A stretch of 60,018 bases of DNA from Azolla pinnata. Lineage: Eukaryota; Streptophyta; Polypodiopsida; Salviniales; Salviniaceae. The notes beneath the pieces were generated by a model, which saw only the letters and a program-made list of their open reading frames with translations, was not told the origin of the DNA and searched no databases. Positions 26,001 to 36,253 of the stretch are shown piece after piece; the first letter of the stretch is position 1; every line of letters begins with the position of its first letter. The position numbers and the translations under genes are program-made. The DNA is taken from contig JBBBWG010030975.1 in assembly GCA_037176905.1 (NCBI GenBank), positions 62,737 through 122,754 of the forward strand, in the 5' to 3' direction.

Positions 26001-29000
26001 GAACAAAGGCTTGCCTTGTGATCGACTACCCAACTAGGGGTTAACATTAAACCAGTTTGAAGGGACTGCAATAAACACCTAGGTTCTGACACCTTTGTTA
26101 GTTGATCTGAGAAAATCATCTATATTACAATTTTTATTGCTTCTTTTACTGGTCAGGGATGTATTTACTTGTTGATTGTATGTTTTCATGTTGGTCAAAC
26201 TTTAATCCAGAATTGTGTTGTCAAAGTACTTTCTTTTTGTGCATCAGGTGCTATTAGATAATTTAGCTGACAGCTGGTCAGCCATGCAAACATGGAGCAT
26301 TGACTTTTTTGCAGAGAAGTATGGAAAATGTGTTTTCAAGGTTGGGGAAGATGATGATAAAAAGCACCTAATGTCTTTTGAAGACTATGCATTTTACATG
26401 AGGCATCAACATGATGAAAATCCACTTTACGTTTTTGATGCAAAGGCAGGTAAACATGGAACTTTCAGCCCCTTCATGTGATTCGTTTATCCATATGTGG
26501 GCATTCTTTATGACCCATACGTGGAGCTTTGATGAGATGCTGCTACTTGAGATGCGGACATATGGAAGAATCTGGAAAATATGAAACACTTACTGGGAAT
26601 TTCCTTAGTTAAAAAAAAATCGAGTCCACATTTTCTTGCATTTTGTTGTTGTTGAGTATACTGTCAATTGTGAATTAGATAGATAAACTCTATAAATGCT
26701 GTCTATAGAACAATCGAGAAAGAGAAACTTTGGGGTCAAATTTTTTCTGTGACATAGAATCGTGTAGAAAGGGTAACAAAGAATCAGGTGCAAGTTTACT
26801 TCCTTAACCGAGGAAATAACAGTTGTATTCCAAATAAACTATTTAATTTTGTCATGCAGTTTGGTGAAATCGCTCCAAGTTTGATTGAAGACTATGAAGT
26901 GCCAGGTTTTTTCCAAGAAAATCTGTTCAGCTTTATGGATGAATCAGAGCGTCCTCCATTCAGGTGGTTAGTTATTGGTCCTCCACGATCAGGTGCTTCA
27001 TGGCATGTTGACCCTGCATTAACAAGCGCATGGAATACCTTAATTACAGGACACAAGAGGTATTGGAAATATCCTATCCTGTTTAGGGAGATGTGTGTAG
27101 CTTTACAAGGTGATAGGATTTTGGAATGAATTTAACTTTGAATTTGTATGCAGATGGGCATTCTATCCTCCTGGGCATGTTCCTCCTTCAGTTACTATAC
27201 ATGTTGATGAAGAGGGAGATATGGCCACTGACAGCCCTTCATCTCTTCAGGTTTCTGCAACTAACTATAATCAATAACATAATTTCTTTTGGATGACATA
27301 GTTGATAACATGTTTTTTCTATTTCAACGAGCAGTGGTGGTTGGATGTTTATCCAGCCCTAAAAAATGAAGATAAGCCTCTAGAATGCATTCAGAATCCT
27401 GGAGAGACCATCTTTGTTCCTAGTGGGTGGTGGCACTGTGTCTTGAACTTGGACACTAGTGTGGCTGTAACTCAAAACTTTGTGAACTCTACGAATTTTG
27501 AGCTTGTATGCATCGATTTGACGCCTGGTTATCACCATAGAGGAGTTGCTCGTGCAGGAAAACTTGCAATGTATGAGTATATGCTATCTAAGAGTCACCA
27601 TCCATTAAATCCTTGTACTAACGGGAATGTGGATGAGAGAACCATGAATCGACTTGATGAAATAGATTGGAGCTTTACAGCTGAGTTTTTATCATCCCTT
27701 ATTGATCATCGCTCAAGCCCTTCTGTGTCTAAGTCAGTGAGAAGTGGATATGTAAAATCACAGTCATTACGCAAGTGGCTGAATAGGTTGTGGCTCATGC
27801 GGCCAGACTTGAGACAGCGAATCTGGAAGGTGAGTTAATAAAAGTTTAGTTATATTCTATTATATTCCAACATAAAAAGAACCTGTCATATTTTATATAG
27901 TTTATTAGCTATTTGTACATAGAAGGAGAGATCACTAATAGTATCTTGTTGGAACCAAAGAGTGCCTGTGTTGCATTTAATGCTGAAGGTTGGCTAGAGC
28001 AAGTTATATCAATATGCAATGCTCATAGCATTCCCCTACCTACAGTTGAAGAGAAGCTGCCTGTCGGAAATGGAAGTAATCCGGTAATCACCATTTCTAT
28101 CTAGTGTTTTAAAGGTCATTATAAACTAAAATCATTTTCCTTACAACCAAATTTCAATCCAGGTGTTTCTTGTTGGGTGCAATGCAATAAAATTATATCT
28201 TGATGAAACAAGCCAGGATAAAGCTATTGATGGCCTATCATCTGAGGTATGTTTTGTTCTTTACTAGAGCGAAAGTATGATATCTTTACATGTTTATGTT
28301 TATGTGCCTGTAATTTATGTTTATGCTAGCTTTGTAGTTGTCTGGTAAAGGCCTTGGAGAAGACAAGGGTTTTTTGTTTTCAGTATCAGTGCCAGAGGTC
28401 ATAGATGATGTGATATGCTACACTATAAAGGTCTAGAAATTTGCAAGCTCTACATTATGCAGAAATAGCCATGAAAATATAAAAGCCCGATCACGGAAGT
28501 TTGTATGTCCTTACATTAGATTGAAGTGTATCATGTTCGAGAACAGATTATGTGAAAGATCCTAAAACAAAATTTAGTCTTGTGAATCCTAAAACAGATT
28601 TAAATCCTTCAGTGTTTGTAAGTTGTCATCGAAGAACTTTTAAGCAGGACAAAGAAAAACAAATTCAATAAAGATAGAAAATTCAGATGTTGGTTGTCCA
28701 TGAAAATCAGCTTGTAGCAGTTCTCAGCATATTGTTCATGGGAACTTTTCTGTGCCACTCACTCGGATATCATGTAGCTAGGTTTAACAAGCTGAAGTTT
28801 AGTAGATAAAATATAGAGGATACACTAATGTGCTCAAAAAACTTGAACTTCTTCAAAACTTCTCTATATTATTAATAATTATTTAATAATACAATGCTTG
28901 GGCACATTGAATTCCAATCCCCAGCTGTGGAGATTATGGGTATATGAGCCAGGCCATCACCCCAGCCACTATTAAAGTTAATACATATTTGTGGTTATTG

Positions 29001-31178
29001 TAATAATTTACAATTAGCCACGGAATTTTCTATGCATAGCAATATGCTTGAAGACACATTATAAGTTTATCATGATGCAGCTATTATGGTTATGGATATA
29101 CCACTTTTGATATTGTTTCTAAATGGAGTTTCCAATTTTAATTGAAACCTGTTTAGAACCTACTTACTTACCCATATGGTCTTACTGTGGCCTTGCAGTT
29201 ACAGTTTTATTCTGAAGTAAAGAAATCAGGCTTGCCTTTGAAACATGCAATTCCATATATTGCTGCCAGTGGTGTTGTGTATCATGAAAATGGAGTCCAC
29301 AAAGTTGTTGAATGGGATGGAAAGAATGAACCAGTAAGGAAGTTTCAGAAACACCAAAAGCAAAGTAATTCATCAGGGAACTTCCACAGAGCAAGATGGA
29401 ACCAGGCAGCTACCAATCCTTCATATTTAAATCCTTGTGAATATGATCATCCAGAGCATGATGAGGAGAATTCATTATGCTACCCATATATCGTCACATC
29501 TCGATATGATGACAAAGACTTTTCTTACATGTGAGATACTTCAAATGTTTTGCGGAATGTTTTAAACATGATCTCGTGAACTAAACTAGCATTTGTTTCA
29601 GGCGGAAAAAGATGAAAAAGGAGGACATTTTAAATTTTAGCAGCTTTCTTGGAGAGCATGTAAAAAATCTACATAGCCTGCCTATACCTCGAGTACATTC
29701 TGTTGTAAATGGAAAACATCAACTGAAATTGGGACAGTTGGATAAGAAGCACAGCCCATGGACTTCTACTAAAGTTAGTGGTGAATGGTCTTTATTCATT
29801 GGCATGATGAGAAGGCAACGGCAAAGTATCATTTCAGACCTGGAGGAATGGTAATATGTCCTAAAGTATTCATAGTTTGCTGTTTATTTTGGTCTTTATT
29901 AACTTGAATTCTACTGTTGTATTTAATAACAGGGGCTATATTCCTAATCATTTAATTACACAAGTGGATGATTATCTACCAGCTGACCCTGTTATGTTGG
30001 TAAGCAGAGATATGACGACTTTCAATACTTTTGTCTCATCAGGCTTGTAATTAAATTGGGCTATCGCTTATTGAAGTGGGGTAATGATATTGTTAGGCGA
30101 ATATAAAGAATGGTAAACCTGTGTGGCTACACATGGATATAAATGATGAAAATATAATAATAAAGTCAAGGACATCAAAGGAGTATGCAGAAAACATTGG
30201 TGAAATAGAAGGATGTTGCCTCCTAGACTTTGGAGATGTTTGTCTCGGTGAGAATATTGCATATTTGTTTTCTTATGATCCAAATGTGTAATTTTACCAG
30301 ATTGTGGTTAACTTTTCTGTTTATATTGTAGGTGATCCACTGTTTGAGATGGTACCGATTTTTCTGGATGTTTTTAAGGGTAATGTGAACTTTATGAATC
30401 AGTTCCTAACAAGTTATAACCTCCCATTGGCACCGAAATTCGATGCTTCAGCGACAAGTTTAGAACAACCAGCCAACAAGCTTTCCTATCGCGCAATGTA
30501 ATACTTTTGATCATTCCTGGTTAAAAATAAACCATTTGAATTCATTGTCTTTACCGAAGAGCTGCATAATGCATATACAAAATTCTCTGAAAACACAATA
30601 CGAGTCTTAAAAGATCACACTCAAAAAGGAGGAATCTATAGCCTGTCATTACTCTACTTGAGTGCATCCTAGAAAAAGGAGTCATGTGAATGCCATGTCA
30701 ATTTAAGTTTTCCATCATAGGGAAAACCCAAAAACATGTGCCACTTCCCAGCGAATTAATATCTATCTGTTGATTCTAAGACTCGACACCATCCGGTATC
30801 AACATGACTCTTGATAGTTTAACAAAGGAAAGACAAATTATGTGGACACAATGGGTTCTTTCATTCATCTTCTTTTCTCGCCCCATGTAAACATGATTAA
30901 TAATTTTATGTTTTATGATGCCACAAAGGATCATCATCTGTTTCCGGTGGTGATACAAATTTCCAGATTCTGTTCATTTCCTTGGTTTTTAATTCTGATT
31001 GCTAGTAAATTTACTCAGGTGTTACTCTATACTGCATGAGGATAATGCACTTGGGGCCATTTTCAGCATATGGAAAGAATTGAGGACAGCAAGATCCTGG
31101 AAAGAGGTGGAAGAAAGAGTGTGGGGCTTCTTAGAAGATTATGAGAAGTCTGCCTCAGCGGATCGAACATCTGAATAA
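23014..31178 (+). CDS. JMJ21: F-box / JmjC-oxygenase / kinase-like fusion protein (JMJ21 type)
   Basis: Sixteen exons give 920 residues: 23014-23141, 24158-24268, 25135-25193, 25275-25417, 26248-26445, 26860-27059, 27154-27250, 27335-27829, 27961-28083, 28163-28246, 29199-29530, 29602-29850, 29933-29999, 30097-30247, 30332-30497, 31019-31178. An F-box-like segment (about 10-60, FHILPDELICDILELL) precedes a JMJD6-like JmjC domain with Fe-binding His262 and Asp264 (SWHVDPALTSAWNTL) and His346 (PSGWWHC). The C-terminal third resembles aminoglycoside phosphotransferase/choline kinase folds: HMDINDEN with Asp776 and Asn781, then Asp806 in LLDFGD. Length and order match Arabidopsis At1g78280 (about 943 residues). 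One junction (26445/26860) works in frame only as a GC-AG intron. Substrates of both catalytic domains are unknown to me; the SCF adaptor role is inferred. Confidence 0.92.
26446..26859 (+). other. Predicted GC-AG intron in the JmjC gene
   Basis: Exon 5 must end at AAAG|GCAGGT to join TTTGGTGAA in frame and give DAKFGE, as in the Arabidopsis protein. The nearby GT (26450) leaves one extra base and an immediate stop after joining. GC-AG introns are about 1% of plant introns. Confidence 0.7.
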
Positions 31179-33606
31179 GCTGTACCATTAGCTTCTCATT
31201 GAAAACATCACTTGTATACTATTTATTTAGTTTTGTGGATCAACACTTATCCCTCAATTCATTTGAAACATCATTTGTATACGATTCGTTCATTGTATGG
31301 TACATCTGGATCAGTTTTTGTGAACTGGTTCTGAGGATGATATTGTATCATTTGCAAAACATTTCTGCTATAAACAATCAATAATCTTTCTGTTACGAGC
31401 ACAAAAGATTATCATATCAGAGTGAAGTTAGCTTGTTTGGGTCACTAGTGTTGAAGGTTGTGTCAGAAATACAGTTCCTTATGCATGAAACAATTTTGGC
31501 ACATTGCCATTCAACGATTGCAGCAACAAGAAGTTGGCCGAATCTCTTAGGTTGGAAATTTCACGATACTATCCAATTTGCAATCTTTCGACAAATGAAG
31601 CGGCGTGTGATTAGATAAGATAAGGGATCAAGCAAGCAGCTGCCAGTGTGTGGTCATGAAGACATAGTGATCACCTTTTCGCAGATTTGGCTCCGGCATG
31701 ATGACGTGAATATCGCTAAATCATGGTTTGGAATTCCTTCCACCAAGGCAGATCGCCGAAAGAAGCTCGATTGGCTCCATGTCGATCCACGGCAGCAGTA
31801 TATAAAAAAAAAAAAGGGCAGATGTAAAGGCAACAGAGTGCGTTTTAATGCCGGGCGCAACTTGCAATGGCAAAACTGTTGGTTGATAACATCGTCTCTG
31901 ATTGGAGAAGGAAGAAGAAGAAGAAGACGACGACGATTTGTTGCACAATCATGCAATCGAATCCAATCATGTGGAACAATAGAAAGAAGAAGAGATCAAT
32001 TGATACCAAATTTTTGCGGCTTTGATTAGCTGAACTAGTATTGTCGCAGTGATCGACTGGAGTTCAATATGCAGCACAAAACCGGGGGGAATATAATTAA
32101 AGCGTACTCAGCTGATTACAGTGGGGGGGGACAAGAGACAAGAATCTGAGACAGTATCTGTTTGCATGGTCGACAAAGCTCAGAAGACTTTTTGCTCAGC
32201 TATAGCTGAATCGATTGAGGTGGCAGATGTTCTCATCGTGATCGACAATAATATGCATGCAATATTATTGAGCATCTTGCAAGAAGTTTTTTATTTTTTA
32301 TTTTTTTTTGGCCTTTGTGCGTGTGGCTGCAAAGCACGCCCCTTACGTGTGGTTGATGAAATCACGATCGATCCGTGGATGTGTTTCGCGCATATAGCCG
32401 CAGTATGCATCATGACCGAATCATCCAGATTGTAATTCTACCGAATGATCAGCAACGCCAGTTGAGTTGCTTTTTGATTATCTGGAATGTTCTAGAAGCT
32501 TCTGAAAATTTGTATGATATGCAATAAATGTGTTGTTTATTGGCAAACTATACATCTGTATATATAGAATGTAACATTCGCAAGCTTCTAGTTTTACAAA
32601 CACAAGTGCAAGTTTGCAAATGTTATGAGCGAATGTTATGTGCTTTTTTCCCCCCCTTTTTTTAGAAGAAAATAATCATAATTTTTTTCATTCTTGTAAG
32701 AAAAATTGATGTATATTTCTTAAATTGTAAATGTTTTATTAAGTTTACCATTCTTCTAGTCTTAAACATACTCTTGGTAATTTATCGATCTCGAATGCTT
32801 CAATCATTCTCGATTGGCGTTTGCAGCTTGCAAAAGTATGTTTCGTTCTATGTATGTATGTATATATAATAGAAAAATCATTTGTTATAGCACGTGATAT
32901 TTTTTGGTACAATGACAACACCATTTGTCTAAGGGTTTCGAGTTCTGTCCGTCAGTACGACAAATTTCTAAATTGAACTTTGTTAGGAGATTGTAAGTTT
33001 AGTACTTGACAGTACAATGCAAAATGATCCAAACCGCTTTGTCCCTTAGAAGTTCAATGCTTACAGCAAACTCCTCATGCGTTGTTTTGGTAAGTTCTCT
33101 CGCTCTGAAAAACAAAGAGTGTCGTGTCAGGCAAGGAACAAGGATAAGGAACATGCCGATATAAAGGAGCAGAAGAAAACGGGATAAAAACCGACAAGTC
33201 TGCATTATCAGGAGACATAAAAAACACACAGGAAGTTTTTATCATCAAAATAGAAAAGAACACGAAAGACTAGCGTTGAACCAGAAAGATTTGGTCACCT
33301 TTATTTTAATTTTTTTCTCCCGTTCGTTTAACATGAGAGCTAAGGATGTGGCATTATATATGCAAGAGCATCAGCGAGGCATTCATGCATGATAAGCATG
33401 CGGTTACGATTGATTGTCTCGATATGGGCACGAGCCGTTGCGGCGATATGAACGCTTACTTATACAGAGGCCTAACATATGATCGATCGTATGCACCAAT
33501 CAATGATCGCATGCGTTTGAACAATCGTTTTTATGCCGGTTTATTTTGGCAGAATAAACTGATGCCGATCGCTTGTGCAATCAGCGCAAGTGGATAAGTC
33601 CACAGA
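31179..33606. other. Intergenic, AT-rich
   Basis: It should begin with the 3' UTR of the JmjC gene. It has poly-A (31803-31814), poly-G (32124-32132), and long AT-rich stretches. Short frames here show no family features. Confidence 0.55.
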
Positions 33607-33709
33607 AGAAGCAACAACAACAACAACAACAGTGACAGCAACAACAACAACTACAGCAATAGCAATAACAACAACAACTACAGCAATAGCAATAGCAACA
33701 ACAACTACA
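33607..33709. repeat. (CAA/CAG)n imperfect trinucleotide repeat
   Basis: ACAACAACA / ACTACAGCAATAGCA units run directly into the assembly gap. Confidence 0.9.
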
Positions 33710-33809
33710 NNNNNNNNNNNNNNNNNNNNNNNNNNNNNNNNNNNNNNNNNNNNNNNNNNNNNNNNNNNNNNNNNNNNNNNNNNNNNNNNNNNNNNNNNNN
33801 NNNNNNNNN
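33710..33809. other. Assembly gap of exactly 100 N
   Basis: A round-number run of N, a typical scaffold placeholder of unknown true length, between two different simple repeats. Confidence 0.98.
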
Positions 33810-34052
33810 CATGCATACACACTTGCACACATACATACGTATATACGCGCACGCAACACATGCATGCATGCATACATACATACACACACATACACACATG
33901 CAAATGCATACATACATACACACACATGCACACACACACACACACATGCATACATGCATACACACAGGCACACATACATACACACATGCACACACACATG
34001 CATACATACACACATACATGCACGCACACACACATACATACATACATTCATA
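33810..34052. repeat. (CATA/CACA/TGCA)n microsatellite
   Basis: About 240 bp of intermixed CATACATA, CACACA and CATGCATG. Frames across it read as Cys/Val/Met or His/Thr runs and are not genes. It ends about 75 bp before the purine gene start. Confidence 0.95.
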
Positions 34053-34126
34053 TATATGTTCCCTTTCCTTCTTCTGCCCTGTCTTTCTTCTTCTGCAATT
34101 TCACTTCCCCTGCAGCTCTTGCTCCC

Positions 34127-36253
34127 ATGGCGATGGCCGCTGCAGCTTCTTCTGCTTCTGCTTCTGCTTCTGCTTCTTCTCCTGCAGCAGCAGCAGCAGC
34201 AGGACGAGGTGCAGCCAAGGACTATGCCTCCTCCTCCTCCCTCGCCGACGGAGCTGTTGTGAGGAAGAAGAACCCCCCTCCCGCCTTGGCCTGCTGCTGC
34301 CCGCGCCCTCCCACGGCCGCCGCTTCCTGCATCCCGAGAGCCCGCGGATATGGCGGCGTGCGAGCGCGGGTGCAACCGGAAGATCAACCCTCGCCTTCTT
34401 CTTCCGCTTCTTCTTCCTGTTCATCACCGGGGCGCGGCGCGGCGAACGCGAGCGAAATCCAAGAACCCCGACGAAGAACGGAGCAAGAACCAGTCGAAGA
34501 AGAGCACGGCGCGGCGAACGCGAGCGAAATCCAAGAACCCCGACGAAGAACGGAGCAAGAACCAGTCGAAGAAGAGCACGGCGCGGCGAACGCGAGCGAA
34601 ATCCAAGAACCCCGACGAAGAACGGAGCAAGAACCAGTCGAAGAAGAAGAAGACAAGGAAGAAGGAGGAGGAGGAGGGAGGAGTTGGAGGGAGGAGTGCG
34701 GCGTGGTGGGGATCTTCGGGGAGGCGGAGGCGAGCAGGAGGTGCTACCTGGCGCTCCACGCGCTGCAGCACAGGGGCCAGGAAGGGGCAGGGATAGCGGC
34801 GTGGGACGGGGAGGAGCTGCGATCGGAGGCGGGGTTAGGGTTAGTGAGCGAGGTGTTCTCGAGCGAGAAGAAGCTGGAGGCGCTGCGGGGAAGGGCAGCG
34901 ATCGGCCATGTCCGCTATGCAACGGCTGGAGCATCGATCGCGGCCAATGCGCAGCCCTTGGTGCGGAGCTCGCGATTCGGGCCCTTGGCGGTGGCCCACA
35001 ACGGGAACGTGGTGAATTATCGGCAGCTCCGAGCGAAGCTGGAGGAGGAGAGGGGCTCCATCTTCAGCACGAGCTCCGACACCGAGGTCGTCTTGCACCT
35101 GATCGCGACGTCGAGAGACGAGGGGCTTCTGCAGAGGATCGTGCACGCGTGCGAGCAGATCGAAGGCGCGTATTCGCTCGTGTTCCTGGCCGAGGGCAAG
35201 CTCGTCGCGGTGAGGGATCCCTACGGATTCCGCCCCCTCGTCATGGGCCGAATGCATCGCAGCGGGGCCTATGTGTTTGCATCGGAGACGTGCGCGCTGG
35301 ATCTAGTCGGCGCGGGCTACGAGCGCGAGGTTCACCCGGGGGAGGTTGTCGTGGTGGAGGATGAGCAACGCATGTCCTCGTCGTATCTCCTTCTCGGCAG
35401 AAGCCGGCAAAGGCAAGCTTGCGTGTTCGAGCACATCTACTTCTCGATGCCCAACTCGATCGTGTTCGGGCGATCGGTGTACGCGTCGAGGTACGCGATC
35501 GGGCAGATGCTGGCCGAGGAATCGCCCGCCGACTGCGATGTGGTGATCGCGGTGCCCGATTCGGGCGTGGTTGCAGCGCTGGGCTATGCAGCTCGCCTCG
35601 GCGTGCCCTTCCAGCAGGGCCTCATTCGATCCCACTACGTGGGGCGAACCTTCATCGAGCCCTCGCAGCCGATCCGCGACCTCGGCGTCAAGCTCAAGCT
35701 CGCCCCCGTTCGATCCGTCCTCGAGGGCCGGAGCGTCGCCGTCGTCGACGACTCCATCGTCCGCGGCACCACCTCTTCCAAGATCGTTCGGCTTCTTCGC
35801 GATGCGGGCGCTGCCCAAATCCATGTCCGCATCGCGAGCCCCCCCATCATCGGCTCCTGCTACTATGGAGTCGACACCCCCTCCACCGAGGAGCTCATCT
35901 CCTTCAAGAAGGACGCGGAAGCCACCCGCGAGTTCATCGGCGCCGACTCCCTCGCCTTCCTCCCCCTCCGCAGCTTGCGGGCCATGCTCGGGGAGCACGA
36001 CGCCCCCACGTTCTGCGATGCCTGCTTCTCGGGCTCCTACGCCGTGCCCCCCACCGATCTCTTGAAGGAGAAGGAAGGCCTCCTCCTTGCTCTCCCCGAC
36101 GCTGCTGCTGCTGATGGCGCCGATGCTCCGGTTCAACGCCACGGCAACGCCGAGCTCGATGATGGCCATGTCATCGTCGCAACGCCCCGGCTCGCGGCCG
36201 AAGCTTCTCGGCGAGCGGCATTGGAGGGCCGAGAAACGGCCGGGATCTCCTAG
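34127..36253 (+). CDS. ASE: Amidophosphoribosyltransferase (plastid PurF/ASE), intronless
   Basis: First committed step of de novo purine synthesis: PRPP plus glutamine gives 5-phosphoribosylamine, in plastids. A single exon of 708 residues. The first 60 residues are Ala/Ser-rich, consistent with a transit peptide, and an acidic repeat segment fills the rest up to Cys191 (EECGVVGIFG), the N-terminal nucleophile exposed after propeptide removal. Glutaminase motifs ALQHRGQEGAGI, GHVRYATAG and AHNGNVVN are present. The PRPP loop is VAVVDDSIVRGTTS. The four Cys expected to bind a [4Fe-4S] cluster are Cys432, Cys578, Cys630 and Cys633. ATG at 34127 is the first after the microsatellite; the frame is open further left only through simple repeat. 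GC is high, and about 100 residues between transit peptide and catalytic Cys are extra compared with typical plant enzymes. Confidence 0.95.
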   Translation: MAMAAAASSASASASASSPAAAAAAGRGAAKDYASSSSLADGAVVRKKNPPPALACCCPRPPTAAASCIPRARGYGGVRARVQPEDQPSPSSSASSSCSSPGRGAANASEIQEPRRRTEQEPVEEEHGAANASEIQEPRRRTEQEPVEEEHGAANASEIQEPRRRTEQEPVEEEEDKEEGGGGGRSWREECGVVGIFGEAEASRRCYLALHALQHRGQEGAGIAAWDGEELRSEAGLGLVSEVFSSEKKLEALRGRAAIGHVRYATAGASIAANAQPLVRSSRFGPLAVAHNGNVVNYRQLRAKLEEERGSIFSTSSDTEVVLHLIATSRDEGLLQRIVHACEQIEGAYSLVFLAEGKLVAVRDPYGFRPLVMGRMHRSGAYVFASETCALDLVGAGYEREVHPGEVVVVEDEQRMSSSYLLLGRSRQRQACVFEHIYFSMPNSIVFGRSVYASRYAIGQMLAEESPADCDVVIAVPDSGVVAALGYAARLGVPFQQGLIRSHYVGRTFIEPSQPIRDLGVKLKLAPVRSVLEGRSVAVVDDSIVRGTTSSKIVRLLRDAGAAQIHVRIASPPIIGSCYYGVDTPSTEELISFKKDAEATREFIGADSLAFLPLRSLRAMLGEHDAPTFCDACFSGSYAVPPTDLLKEKEGLLLALPDAAAADGADAPVQRHGNAELDDGHVIVATPRLAAEASRRAALEGRETAGIS
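34434..34655 (+). repeat. Perfect 72-nt in-frame triplication in the plastid PurF N-terminus
   Basis: The unit starting GGCGAACGCGAGCGAAATCC begins at 34441, 34513 and 34585. The copies are identical, the third diverging only in its last codons. It encodes 24 residues per unit (GAANASEIQEPRRRTEQEP then VEEEH). Confidence 0.95.

Noticed and set aside
25418..26247. Transposon relic in a JmjC-gene intron
   Set aside because: Some GC-richer, repeat-like text but no terminal repeats, target-site duplication or coding remnant that I could support.
33541..34047. Frames rich in Cys/Val/Met or His/Thr spanning the gap
   Set aside because: Products of the CATA/CACA microsatellite and N run; not protein-coding.
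34101..34934. Long minus-strand frames opposite the PurF gene
   Set aside because: Antisense shadows caused by its GC-rich codon usage.
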